Position numbers and translations under genes: made by a program. Positions 26,119 through 34,377 of a stretch of DNA of 64,000 bases are shown in pieces. A model generated the notes under the pieces. That model ran no database searches. It was not told the origin of the DNA and saw nothing but the letters and a program-made list of their open reading frames with translations. The number at the start of each line of letters is the position of its first letter. The first letter of the stretch is position 1. Where the stretch lies: positions 97,473 to 161,472 of the forward strand of contig NZ_LIVV01000001.1 of assembly GCF_001905825.1 (NCBI RefSeq), given 5' to 3'. Source of the stretch: Streptomyces sp. CB02009 (GTDB lineage Bacteria > Actinomycetota > Actinomycetes > Streptomycetales > Streptomycetaceae).

Positions 26119-26859
26119 GTGGGGACCACGCAGCTGGCATCGGTACCGGAACCGAAGTACCAGCACCTCAAGACAGTCATCGGCGAAGCACTCGACTCGG
26201 ACTTCGCGGTCGGGGAGATCCTCCCCAACGAGCGCGATCTCGCGGCACGCTTCGGTGTCGCCCGTGCCACGCTCCGGCAGGCCCTGGAGCAGCTGGAGCT
26301 CGAAGGCAGACTGCAGCGCCGTCGCGGCGTCGGCACCACCGTCGCTCCGCCGCGCGTCGGCGTCGACGTCTCCACCACCCAGCACACCTGGCCGGGCGTC
26401 GGTGACGAGGCGTGGCAGCCCCTCGACTCCGCCGCCGACGTGGCCCCGGCCGCCGTCGCGCGCGTCCTGGAGAGCGGTTCCGACGAGCGGGTGCACATCG
26501 TCCGCCGCATCCGCGTCAGCCAGGGCCAGGCCGTCGCCGCCGAGCTGCTCTACGTGCCCGTCGGCTCCGTCCCGGGCCTCAGCGCCATCGACGCGCCCGC
26601 CGGACCCGCCCGCGCCCGCGCGGTGCTCCGCGAACTCCAGCACCTCGCCCTCGACGGCCAGGACCGCGCCGTGGAGCTCGGCTCCGCCCGCGCCGACGAC
26701 GCCAAGGAGCTCGACCGCCTGCCGGGCGCGCCCGTGCTCGTCGTGACGACCCGCTACCTCTCCGCAGGACGCACCGCGGCCGTCTCCGTGGCCACCTACC
26801 GCGCCGACACCTGCCGCCTCACCTTCGGCGACTCGGTCGACCTGGTCATGGCCTCGTAG
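26119..26859 (+). CDS. GntR/HutC-family transcriptional regulator
   Basis: Predicted protein of 246 residues. The GTG at 26119 has GGAGG 6 nt upstream. The N-terminal winged helix (about 10-75, LPNERDLAARFGVARATLRQ) and the C-terminal UTRA effector domain (about 95-240) are those of the HutC/DasR branch, whose ligands are often amino-sugar phosphates. It is shorter in sequence match to DasR itself and is probably a paralogue. It converges with a ROK-family repressor, another sugar-linked regulator, so the pair may mark a sugar-control locus. The promoter overlaps a dre-like palindrome. Confidence 0.9.
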   Translation: MGTTQLASVPEPKYQHLKTVIGEALDSDFAVGEILPNERDLAARFGVARATLRQALEQLELEGRLQRRRGVGTTVAPPRVGVDVSTTQHTWPGVGDEAWQPLDSAADVAPAAVARVLESGSDERVHIVRRIRVSQGQAVAAELLYVPVGSVPGLSAIDAPAGPARARAVLRELQHLALDGQDRAVELGSARADDAKELDRLPGAPVLVVTTRYLSAGRTAAVSVATYRADTCRLTFGDSVDLVMAS

Positions 26860-26910
26860 CGCCCCTCCCGCGAGAACACCGCACGGCCCGTCGCGAAGAT
26901 CCTCCGAGGT

Positions 26911-28068
26911 CTAGCGGCGGGCCGTCACCGTGCCGTCGACCGCGAAGAGCTGCTCCTCGACGTGGTCGAGGGCGAGCCGCAGCGCACCCGTCCCGACCGC
27001 GGCCTCGCCGAGCAGCGACAGCACCACCCGGGGCGGTCGCAGGCAGAACCGGGCCAGCTCCTCCCGGAGCGGCTGGAGCACGCCGTCCAGGCCGGCCGCC
27101 CAGCCGCCGACGACCACCAGCTCGGGGTCGATCGCCAGGACCAGCGCCGCCACGTCGTGCACGAGCCGCTGGATGAACCGCTCCACCGCCGCCTCCGCGC
27201 GCGCGTCGCCCTTGCGGGCCAGCGCGAAGACCTCGGCGACCGCCTGCTCGTCCAGCGGGTGCAGCGGCTCGTCCGTCGTCGACAGCAGGTGTTCGGGGGT
27301 GACGCCCCGGCCGAGCAGGTGCAGCGCGCCGATCTCCCCGGCCGCCCCGCCGAAACCGCGGTGCAGCCGGCCGCCGATCAGCGAACCGGCGCCCGGGCTC
27401 AGCCCGGCGAGGACGAAGACGATGTCGTCGGAGTCGGTCGCGGCACCCTTCCAGTGCTCGGCGACGGCCGCCGCGTTCGCGTCGTTCTCCACGATGACAG
27501 GGCACTTGAAGGAGCGCCGCAGCCGGTCGCCGAGCGCGAGGCCCGTCCAGCCCGGCAGGGCCGTACCGAGGCGGACCGTGCCGTCGGCCTCCACGATGCC
27601 GGGGGTGCCGACGCCGACCGCCCGCAGATTGGACCGGGCGACCCCGGCCCTGCGCAGCACGTCGGCCACGACCGTACGGACCCGGTCGAGGCGCTCGTCC
27701 TCGGGGGCCGTCTCGGACACCTCGCGCGAGCCGGCGCCGATGATCCGCCCGTCCAGACCGGAGAGCAGCGCGGCCACCCGGTGCGGGCCGATCTCGATGC
27801 CGAGCAGATGACCGGCCTCGGCACGGAACCGGAACCTCCGTGCGGGACGCCCCTGGCGCCGGGCCTCGCGCTCCTCGGGCGCCGCCTCGACGACGAGGCC
27901 GCCCTCCATGAGTCCCTCGACGACCCCTTCGACCGTGGGCCGCGAGAGGCCCGTGATCCGGGTCAGATCCGTGAGCGTCGGCGCTTCGGCGCCGCGCAGC
28001 GCATGGAGTACCACCGCGGAGTTGATCCGCCGCAGCAGAGACGGATCCCCGCCGGTCAGCCGCCCCAC
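26911..28068 (-). CDS. ROK-family transcriptional repressor
   Basis: Predicted protein of 385 residues. N-terminal winged helix (LLRRINSAVVLHALRGAEA, TDLTRITGLSRPTVEGVVEG) followed by a ROK sugar-kinase-like domain with ENDANAAAVAEHW, but the zinc motif region after GGAAGEIGALHLLG lacks the usual cluster of cysteines, so it is a regulator type with a degenerate metal site. NagC/XylR-like proteins respond to sugars. GTG 28068 is preferred because GGGAGG lies 7 nt upstream; a GTG at 28092 has no such site. Converges with the GntR gene. Confidence 0.87.
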   Translation of the reverse strand: MGRLTGGDPSLLRRINSAVVLHALRGAEAPTLTDLTRITGLSRPTVEGVVEGLMEGGLVVEAAPEEREARRQGRPARRFRFRAEAGHLLGIEIGPHRVAALLSGLDGRIIGAGSREVSETAPEDERLDRVRTVVADVLRRAGVARSNLRAVGVGTPGIVEADGTVRLGTALPGWTGLALGDRLRRSFKCPVIVENDANAAAVAEHWKGAATDSDDIVFVLAGLSPGAGSLIGGRLHRGFGGAAGEIGALHLLGRGVTPEHLLSTTDEPLHPLDEQAVAEVFALARKGDARAEAAVERFIQRLVHDVAALVLAIDPELVVVGGWAAGLDGVLQPLREELARFCLRPPRVVLSLLGEAAVGTGALRLALDHVEEQLFAVDGTVTARR

Positions 28069-28187
28069 AGTGTGTCCTCCCAGCTCGTGCACCTCTTCGG
28101 CGGATGGTACTCAATGGGCCCGGTCGCGGCGAGTGCCGCCCCCATGACGCTTTGGATTCGCCGCCGGCCCACCCGCCCCCGCGGTTT

Positions 28188-28209
28188 CTGACACGGCGCC
28201 AACTGTCAG
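28188..28209. promoter_or_regulatory. Inverted repeat in the ROK/hypothetical divergent region
   Basis: CTGACA-N10-TGTCAG is a perfect 6-bp inverted repeat spaced one helical turn, 23 bp upstream of the hypothetical gene and 120 bp upstream of the ROK start. It could be a ROK operator. Confidence 0.35.
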
Positions 28210-28231
28210 TGGCGAGCGCTTTACTGGAGCC

Positions 28232-28642
28232 ATGACCACGGCAGACCACCTGGCGGCGATCGACTTACTCAGGGCCCGGGGATTCGACGGCGGCCCGGAC
28301 CACCACCTGGCGGAGCTCGCGACCAGCGAGGACTTCTGGGAGGACGACGGCACGCGCCGCCCGATCGTCGAGGACCAGTACGAAGCGGAGCGGGACGGGC
28401 TGGCCGCCCTGCTCACCGCCCGCTGGGGCGAGCCGCGGGAGCTCGACCTCTGGCCCGTCCTGGAGCGGAGCATGGAGGGCGGGCCGATACCCGAGCCCTG
28501 GTCCACCCTCAGCTGCCACACCCCGCACCTGCTCCTGTGGCGGGCCGGCGGACTGTGGATCGGACTCGGCGTCTCCCAGTGGGACAAGGAGCTGCCGTTC
28601 CAGCTGCTCGCCGTCCTCACCCCGGTCGACCCGCCGGCGTGA
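28232..28642 (+). CDS. Hypothetical protein
   Basis: Predicted soluble protein of 136 residues that I do not recognise. It is acidic and tryptophan-rich (EDFWEDDGT, LDLWPVLERS, HLLLWRAGGLWIGLGVSQWD). No signal peptide, membrane segment or nucleotide motif is present. GGAG precedes the ATG at 4 nt. Its alternation of amphipathic strands near the C-terminus recalls small immunity-type or SMI1-like folds, but that is a guess. It diverges from the ROK repressor and converges on mug. Confidence 0.7.
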   Translation: MTTADHLAAIDLLRARGFDGGPDHHLAELATSEDFWEDDGTRRPIVEDQYEAERDGLAALLTARWGEPRELDLWPVLERSMEGGPIPEPWSTLSCHTPHLLLWRAGGLWIGLGVSQWDKELPFQLLAVLTPVDPPA

Positions 28643-28708
28643 CCGCCCACCCGCCGACCCGGCATCCGGCCGGAGCACCGGCGGTCTCCCGCGCGGCACG
28701 CGGCCTCC

Positions 28709-29272
28709 TCAGCCGTGAGGGACCTCGGCGGCCTCCCGGAGCCGGGCGTACTCCGCGGCCATCGTCGCCGCCGTCCAGTGCGCGTTGAGCCCGCTCGGGT
28801 TCGGCAGCGCCCAGACCCGGGTGGATCCGATCACCCGCTCCTGCGGCCCGATGGCCGCCTTCGGCTCGCCGAAGGCCGTGCGGTACGCGGTGACACCGAC
28901 GACCGCGAGCCAGCGGGGCGCCAGCAGCTCCACCTTCGCGGTCAGGATCCGGCCGCCCTCGACGTACTCCTCCCGGCTCAGTTCGTCGGCCCGGGCGGTC
29001 GGCCGCGCCACCACGTTCGTGATCCCGAGACCGTACGCCAGGAGCTCCTCCTGCTCGTCCGGCCGCAGCTGCCTCGGGGTGAACCCGGACAGGTGGAGCA
29101 CCGGCCAGAAGCGGTTGCCGGGGCGGGCGAAGTGATGGCCCGTCGCCGCCGTCATGAGACCCGGGTTGATCCCGCAGAACAAGACCGAGAGGCCGCCCGC
29201 CACCACGTCGGGAACGACGCGGTCACGGGCGGCCTCCAGCTGCTCCTTGGTGAACCGGGGGCTCCCGGTCAG
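28709..29272 (-). CDS. mug: Mismatch-specific uracil/thymine DNA glycosylase (Mug)
   Basis: Removes uracil or thymine mispaired with G in base-excision repair. Active-site motifs are intact: GINPGLMTAATGHHFA and the C-terminal LPNPSGLNAHW. A GTG at 29206 would omit residues that look conserved in relatives (FTKEQLEAARDRVVPDV), so translation probably begins upstream; the only candidate is the CTG at 29272, which overlaps the purB stop (CTGA). That gives 187 residues and tight coupling to purB. The rare CTG start is inferred, not certain. Confidence 0.8.
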   Translation of the reverse strand: MTGSPRFTKEQLEAARDRVVPDVVAGGLSVLFCGINPGLMTAATGHHFARPGNRFWPVLHLSGFTPRQLRPDEQEELLAYGLGITNVVARPTARADELSREEYVEGGRILTAKVELLAPRWLAVVGVTAYRTAFGEPKAAIGPQERVIGSTRVWALPNPSGLNAHWTAATMAAEYARLREAAEVPHG

Positions 29273-30711
29273 AGGATCGCCCCGGGGGCGTAGGCGGCGG
29301 CCTCCGGGTGCTGCTTGAGGATCTCCTCGATACGGGAGACCACCGCGGCGACCTGGTCGGCGGCGGCGCCGGTGAAGGACAGCTTGTCCGCCATCAGCTC
29401 GTCGAGCTGCGCCCGGTCCAGCGGGATGCGCTCGTCCGCGGCCAGCTTGTCGAGGAGCTCGTTCTGCACGGTGCCCTGCTCGCGCATGGCGAGGGCGGAG
29501 GCGACGGCGTTCTCCTTGATGGCCTCGTGGGCGACCTCGCGGCCGACACCGGCGCGCACGGCGCCCATGAGCACCTTGGTGGTCGCCAGGAAGGGCAGGT
29601 AGCGGTCGAGCTCACGGGCGACGACGGCCGGGAAGGCGCCGAACTCGTCGAGCACGGTGAGGAAGGTCTCCAGGAGACCGTCGAGCGCGAAGAACGCGTC
29701 GGGCAGCGCGACCCGGCGGACCACGGAGCAGGAGACGTCGCCCTCGTTCCACTGGTCGCCCGCCAGCTCGCCGGTCATCGAGGCGTATCCGCGCAGGATG
29801 ACCATGAGGCCGTTGACGCGCTCGCAGGAGCGGGTGTTCATCTTGTGCGGCATCGCCGAGGAGCCGACCTGGCCGGGCTTGAAGCCCTCGGTGACCAGCT
29901 CGTGGCCCGCCATCAGGCGGATCGTCTTGGCGATCGACGACGGGGCGGCGGCCAGCTGCACCAGCGAGGTGACCACGTCGTAGTCGAGCGAGCGCGGGTA
30001 GACCTGGCCGACCGAGGTGAAGGCGTGGGCGAAGCCGAGGTGACCGGCGATCCGCTGCTCCAGGTCGGCCAGCTTGCCGGCGTCGCCGCCGAGCAGGTCC
30101 AGCATGTCCTGGGCGGTGCCGACGGGACCCTTGATGCCGCGCAGCGGGTAGCGGCCGAGCAGCTCCTCCAGGCGGGCGTACGCCACGAGCAGCTCGTCCG
30201 CGGCCGTCGCGAACCGCTTGCCGAGGGTGGTCGCCTGGGCGGCGACGTTGTGCGAGCGGCCGGCCATGACCAGCTCGGCGTACTCGCCGGAGAGCTTGCC
30301 GAGACGGCCGAGGACGGCGACCGTACGGTCCCGCATCAGCTCCAGGGAGAGCCGGATCTGCAGCTGCTCGACGTTCTCGGTGAGGTCGCGCGAGGTCATG
30401 CCCTTGTGGACGTGCTCGTGGCCGGCGAGGGCGTTGAACTCCTCGATCCGGGCCTTCACGTCGTGCCGGGTGACCTTCTCGCGCTCGGCGATGGAACCGA
30501 GGTCGACCTGGTCGAGCACGCGCTCGTAGTCGGCGAGGGCGGCGTCCGGAACCTCGATCCCGAGGTCCTTCTGCGCACGCAGCACGGCGAGCCAGAGCTG
30601 ACGCTCCAGCTTCACCTTCTGCTCGGGGGACCAGAGGACGGCGAGCTCCGCGGAGGCGTAGCGGCCGGCCAGAACGTTGGGGATGCGGGGCTTCGCAGTC
30701 ACAGCAGTCAC
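29269..30711 (-). CDS. purB: Adenylosuccinate lyase
   Basis: Predicted protein of 480 residues starting VTAVTAKPRIPNVLAGRYAS from a GTG. It catalyses two steps of purine synthesis (SAICAR to AICAR and adenylosuccinate to AMP). The fumarase/aspartase signature GSSAMPHKMNTRSCERVN is present, with the catalytic loop Ser in it, and GRSHNVAAQATTLGK supplies the catalytic His. A longer open frame upstream is a shadow of the esterase gene. It is the first gene of a pair with mug. Confidence 0.96.
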   Translation of the reverse strand: MTAVTAKPRIPNVLAGRYASAELAVLWSPEQKVKLERQLWLAVLRAQKDLGIEVPDAALADYERVLDQVDLGSIAEREKVTRHDVKARIEEFNALAGHEHVHKGMTSRDLTENVEQLQIRLSLELMRDRTVAVLGRLGKLSGEYAELVMAGRSHNVAAQATTLGKRFATAADELLVAYARLEELLGRYPLRGIKGPVGTAQDMLDLLGGDAGKLADLEQRIAGHLGFAHAFTSVGQVYPRSLDYDVVTSLVQLAAAPSSIAKTIRLMAGHELVTEGFKPGQVGSSAMPHKMNTRSCERVNGLMVILRGYASMTGELAGDQWNEGDVSCSVVRRVALPDAFFALDGLLETFLTVLDEFGAFPAVVARELDRYLPFLATTKVLMGAVRAGVGREVAHEAIKENAVASALAMREQGTVQNELLDKLAADERIPLDRAQLDELMADKLSFTGAAADQVAAVVSRIEEILKQHPEAAAYAPGAIL

Positions 30712-30818
30712 GTGGACAGAGTTTACTGGCGATTTCTGCAGGCCAGCGCCACCGTCCGAGCTGGAGCTTGCTACGAGACGCAGCTCACGGCCGCGTTCCC
30801 GCACCGCGCCCGCCGCGG

Positions 30819-31601
30819 CTACGGCGCGGTCGGCGGTTCGTACGGCAGCAGCTCGGGGCGCTTGGGCGCGCGGCCGTCGCCCGACGAGCGGCCGGTCAGA
30901 CGCCGCCCTATCCACGGGCCGAGGTGCTCCCTGGCGAAGCGGGCGTCCGCCGCGCGGCGGCTCGCCCAGCGCGGCAGCGGGGTCGGCGGCGGCGGTGTCC
31001 GCCAGTCCTCCTCGGGGGCCAGGCCGAGGGTCTGCCACACGGCCTCGGCGACCCGCCGGTGCCCGTCGGCCGTGAGGTGGAGCCGGTCCACGTCCCAGAG
31101 CCGGGGGTCGGCGAGCGAGGGGGCGCTGTACAGGTCGACGACCAGGGCCCCGTGCCGGGCGGCGAGATCGTCGACGTGCGCGAACAGCTCCTCCATCCGG
31201 GGGCGGAAGCGTTCGAGGACCGGCCCGTTCCGGCCGGGGCTGCGCATCAGGACCAGCTGCCCGCACGACGGGGTGAGCGTCTCGACTGCCTCGGTGAGCA
31301 GTCCGCGGACCCGCCCCATGTCGACCTTGGGCCGCAGGGTGTCGTTGAGCCCGCCGACGAGCGTCACGACGTCGGCCTTCATCGCGGCGGCCGTCTCGAC
31401 CTGCTCCTCGACGATCTGTCCGATGAGCTTGCCGCGCACGGCGAGGTTGGCGTAGCGGAAGCCGGGGGCGCGGGCGGCGAGCCGGCCGGCGAGCACGTCG
31501 GCCCAGCCCCGGTAGGAACCGTCGGGCTTCCGGTCCGACATGCCCTCGGTGAAGCTGTCGCCGAGGGCGACGAAACTGTTGTACGTGGCATTCATCTGCA
31601 T
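30819..31601 (-). CDS. SGNH/GDSL-family hydrolase
   Basis: Predicted protein of 260 residues with the SGNH blocks in order: block I ALGDSFTEGMSD (Ser), block II Gly in NLAVRGKLIG, block III GGLNDTLRP (Asn), block V DRLHLTADGHR (Asp and His). It is probably a cytoplasmic esterase or lipase; no signal peptide is seen. A proline-rich tail follows the catalytic domain. Start is the ATG at 31601 or 31595; neither has a ribosome-binding site. TATGAT 9 nt upstream of 31601 suggests a leaderless or nearly leaderless mRNA. That -10 lies in a palindrome. Confidence 0.87.
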   Translation of the reverse strand: MQMNATYNSFVALGDSFTEGMSDRKPDGSYRGWADVLAGRLAARAPGFRYANLAVRGKLIGQIVEEQVETAAAMKADVVTLVGGLNDTLRPKVDMGRVRGLLTEAVETLTPSCGQLVLMRSPGRNGPVLERFRPRMEELFAHVDDLAARHGALVVDLYSAPSLADPRLWDVDRLHLTADGHRRVAEAVWQTLGLAPEEDWRTPPPPTPLPRWASRRAADARFAREHLGPWIGRRLTGRSSGDGRAPKRPELLPYEPPTAP

Positions 31602-31612
31602 GGCGGAGAGAT

Positions 31613-31628
31613 CATACCGTGCGGTATG
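31613..31628. promoter_or_regulatory. Palindromic operator candidate over the esterase -10 box
   Basis: CATACCG-TG-CGGTATG is a perfect 7-bp inverted repeat. It overlaps the putative -10 (TATGAT on the minus strand, 31616-31611) of the SGNH hydrolase gene, where a bound repressor would block transcription. The regulator is not in the window in any obvious way. Confidence 0.5.
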
Positions 31629-31650
31629 CGGCGATCCGCTCCGGAGCACG

Positions 31651-31746
31651 CCGCACGGGAACGGAGTCGGCGGCACCGGAACGGATCCCGCCGCACGGGA
31701 ACGGAGCCGGCCCCGCGGGAACGCATCCCGCCCCACGGGAACGGGG
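31651..31746. repeat. 40-bp tandem repeat, about 2.4 copies
   Basis: Units 31651-31690 and 31691-31730 match at 34 of 40 positions and a third begins at 31731 (CCCCACGGGAACGGGG). Each unit contains two shorter CGGGAACGG-like halves. The array sits between the esterase promoter and the CNNM terminator and is not part of any gene. Confidence 0.8.
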
Positions 31747-31783
31747 GAGGGCCCCGGGAGCACATGCTCCCGGGGCCCTCCCC
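31744..31783 (-). terminator. Strong terminator hairpin after the CNNM pair
   Basis: A perfect 19-bp stem (31744-31762 with 31765-31783; 5' arm GGGGAGGGCCCCGGGAGCA) begins 16 nt after the stop of the second CNNM gene. The symmetry would also stop transcription from the other strand. Confidence 0.85.
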
Positions 31784-31798
31784 TGCCGGTGCGCGGCG

Positions 31799-32818
31799 CT
31801 ACGGCGCCGCCGGGCGGCCCACCAGTTCCCGCAGCACGTCCTCCATCGCCACGAGCCCGGCCGGCTTGCCCTCCTCGTCGAGCACCGCCGCCAGATGCGT
31901 CCGGCTGCGGCGCATCGCCGTCAGCACGTCGTCCAGCGGCGTGGCCGCGCGGACCCGGGCGATCGGCCGCAGCGCGGACACCGGGAACGGCTCGTCGCGC
32001 GGCGAGGCGTCCAGGGCGTCCTTGACGTGCAGATAGCCCAGGATCCTGCGCTCCGCGTCGACCACGGGGAAGCGCGAGTAGCCCGTCCGGGCCGACAGCG
32101 CCTCCAGCTCGCCCGGACTCGTACCGACCCGCGCGTACACGACCTTCTCCGCCGGCATCACGACATCCCGGACCGGACGGCGGCCCAGCTCCAGCGCGTC
32201 GTGCAGCCGCTCCGCGGCCCGGTCGTCGAGCAGACCCGCGTCACCGGCGTCGGTGACCATCCGGGCCAGCTCGTCGTCCGAGAACGTCGCCGCGACCTCG
32301 TCCTTGACCTCCACCCGCAGCAGCTTGAGCAGCGCGTTGGCGAAGGCGTTGATCGCGAAGATCACCGGCCGCAGCGCCCGCGCCAGCGTCACCAGCGGCG
32401 GGCCGAGCAGCAGCGCCGTACGCGTCGGCTCCGCCAGCGCGATGTTCTTCGGCACCATCTCGCCCAGCAGCATGTGCAGATACGTGGCCACGCTCAGCGC
32501 GATCACGAACGAGATGGGGTGGACCAGGCCGTGCGGCACACCCACCGCGTCGAAGACCGGTTCGAGCAGGTGCGCGATGGCCGGCTCGGCGACGATGCCG
32601 AGCACCAGGGTGCAGAGCGTGATGCCGAGCTGCGCCGCGGCGAGCAGCGCGGAGACGTGCTCGAGGCCCCAGATGACGCTGCGCGCCCGCCGGTTCCCCT
32701 CCTCGGCCAGCGGCTCGATCTGACTGCGGCGCACCGAGATCAGGGCGAACTCGGCGCCGACGAAGAAGGCGTTGACGACCAGGGTCAGCAGACCGATCAA
32801 CAGCTGGATCGCGATCAT
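31799..32818 (-). CDS. CNNM/CorC (hemolysin-family) transporter, DUF21-CBS
   Basis: Predicted protein of 339 residues. A DUF21 (CNNM) membrane domain (about 1-185, starting IAIQLLIGLLTLVVNAFFVG) with the metal-site signature GEMVPKNIALAEP is followed by a paired CBS domain (about 205-335, GYSRFPVVDAERRILGYLHV). CNNM proteins export Mg2+ or Co2+, with CBS domains sensing Mg-ATP. Unlike its upstream partner it lacks the C-terminal CorC_HlyC domain. Its start overlaps the upstream gene by 4 bp, so the two paralogues are coupled and could form a heteromeric transporter. Confidence 0.9.
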   Translation of the reverse strand: MIAIQLLIGLLTLVVNAFFVGAEFALISVRRSQIEPLAEEGNRRARSVIWGLEHVSALLAAAQLGITLCTLVLGIVAEPAIAHLLEPVFDAVGVPHGLVHPISFVIALSVATYLHMLLGEMVPKNIALAEPTRTALLLGPPLVTLARALRPVIFAINAFANALLKLLRVEVKDEVAATFSDDELARMVTDAGDAGLLDDRAAERLHDALELGRRPVRDVVMPAEKVVYARVGTSPGELEALSARTGYSRFPVVDAERRILGYLHVKDALDASPRDEPFPVSALRPIARVRAATPLDDVLTAMRRSRTHLAAVLDEEGKPAGLVAMEDVLRELVGRPAAP

Positions 32819-34158
32819 CGGCCGGCCTCCCCGGTCTCGTCCTGGTGCTCCCGCACCGCGGGGGCGTGCAGCAGCACGCGCGCGGCGCGCCGGCCCGAGG
32901 CGTCCACGACGTCGAGCCGCCAGCCGTCGAGCTCCACGCGGTCCCCGACGGCGGGGATGCGGCCCAGCTCATGGGCGACGAAGCCCGCGAGTGTCTCGTA
33001 CGGACCGTCCGGAACCCGGAGGCCGATCACCTCCACCTGGTCGGTGCGGGCGGCGCCGTCGGCGGACCAGAGCTCACGCCCGTCCTCGTCCTCGCCCGCC
33101 CGCGCCAGGTCCGGCGTCTCGTGCGGGTCGTGCTCGTCGCGGACCTCGCCGACGACCTCCTCGACGATGTCCTCCAGGGTCGCGACCCCGGCGGTACCGC
33201 CGTACTCGTCGATGACGACGGCCATGGTCTGCTTCCCGGACAGCCGGTCGAGCAGCCGGTCCACGGTCAGCGTCTCGGGCACGAGCAGCGGCTCGCGCAG
33301 CAGCTCGCCGATCCGCCGGTGGCGCCGCTCCTCGGCCGGTATGGCCAGGACGTCCTTGATGTGCGCGATGCCGACGACCGCGTCGAGACTGCCCCGGTAG
33401 ACGGGGAAGCGGGAGAGGCCGGTCGCCCGGGTCGCGTTGGCGACGTCCTCCGCGGTGGCCTGCACGTCCAGCGCGGTGACCTGCACGCGGGGCGTCATCA
33501 CGTTCTCCGCGGTGAGCTCCGCCAGGTTGAGGGTGCGGACGAACAGCTCGGCCGTGTCCGCCTCCAGGGCGCCCTCCTTCGCGGAGTGGCGGGCGAGCGC
33601 CACCAGCTCCTGCGGGGAGCGCGCCGAGGCCAGTTCCTCGGTCGGCTCCATGCCGAGCCGGCGCAGGATCCGGTTCGCGGTGTTGTTGAGGTGGCTGATC
33701 AGCGGCTTGAAGGCGGCGGTGAACACCCGCTGCGGGGTGGCGACCACCTTCGCGACCGCGAGGGGCGAGGAGATCGCCCAGTTCTTGGGCACCAGCTCGC
33801 CGACCACCATCAGGACGACGGTCGACAGGGCCGTGCCCAGGACCAGCGCCACCGACGAGGCGACCGAGGCGGAGATGCCGAGGTCCTCGAGCGGACCCCG
33901 GATCAGCTTGGCGATCGACGGCTCGGAGAGCATGCCGACGACCAGATTGGTGACGGTGATGCCCAGCTGGGCGCCGGAGAGCTGGAAGGTCAGCGACCTG
34001 ACGGCCTTGAGCGCTCCCGCCGCTCCGCGCTCACCGCGCTCGGCCGCGTCCTCGAGCTCGCGGCGCTCGACCGTCGTCAGCGAGAACTCGGCCGCGACGA
34101 ACGCGCCGCACGCGACGGAGAGGAGGAGCGCCAGGAGGAGCAGCAGCACTTCGGTCAT
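32815..34158 (-). CDS. CNNM/CorC (hemolysin-family) transporter, DUF21-CBS-CorC_HlyC
   Basis: Predicted protein of 447 residues: DUF21 membrane domain (about 1-195, with GELVPKNWAISSPLAVAKVV), CBS pair (about 215-335, ENVMTPRVQVTALDVQATAE; MAVVIDEYGGTAGVATLEDI) and a C-terminal CorC_HlyC domain (about 350-435). This is the full-length form of the Mg/Co efflux family. GGAGGTG lies 5 nt before the ATG. It is first in a two-gene operon and is preceded by an unusual, less GC-rich, structured leader that ends exactly at its start codon. Confidence 0.92.
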   Translation of the reverse strand: MTEVLLLLLALLLSVACGAFVAAEFSLTTVERRELEDAAERGERGAAGALKAVRSLTFQLSGAQLGITVTNLVVGMLSEPSIAKLIRGPLEDLGISASVASSVALVLGTALSTVVLMVVGELVPKNWAISSPLAVAKVVATPQRVFTAAFKPLISHLNNTANRILRRLGMEPTEELASARSPQELVALARHSAKEGALEADTAELFVRTLNLAELTAENVMTPRVQVTALDVQATAEDVANATRATGLSRFPVYRGSLDAVVGIAHIKDVLAIPAEERRHRRIGELLREPLLVPETLTVDRLLDRLSGKQTMAVVIDEYGGTAGVATLEDIVEEVVGEVRDEHDPHETPDLARAGEDEDGRELWSADGAARTDQVEVIGLRVPDGPYETLAGFVAHELGRIPAVGDRVELDGWRLDVVDASGRRAARVLLHAPAVREHQDETGEAGR

Positions 34159-34340
34159 CGGTTCACCTCCGTCCCATGATCAGCCAGGGGGAGGGGGAAT
34201 GCTCGATGCCGGCGGTCGTGGCCGGTGCTTTCGGGAGCAGTACGGAGATCGGTACTACTGGGAGGCTCGCCCATGGGCGGACGCTCACACCTTTCGGTCG
34301 TCGGGTCGTCTGATGAGAGACCATGGTAAAGGATCGGCAA
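34159..34340 (-). promoter_or_regulatory. Structured leader region, possible leader ORF or metal-sensing RNA
   Basis: The 219-bp gap before the CNNM operon differs from neighbouring DNA: on the minus strand it holds stem AGTAGTAC-N8-GTACTGCT (34241-34264) and GCCCATGGGC (34269-34278), then GGAGGTG at the start codon. A small frame (ATG at 34271, 39 codons, rich in Pro; alternative TTG at 34340) ends at 34155 with an ATGA overlap onto the CNNM gene. Its third-position GC is only about 60%, too low for an ordinary Streptomyces gene, so an RNA structure or leader peptide is more likely. It does not clearly match the M-box. Confidence 0.4.
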
Positions 34341-34377
34341 AACGGCGGGGTGACCGGCCCTGAGCCGGTCGGGCCGC

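Noticed and set aside
26883..26924. ACGGCCCG...CGGGCCGT pairing between the GntR and ROK gene ends
   Set aside because: 8-bp arms separated by 26 nt with one arm inside the ROK coding end; possible but not convincing.
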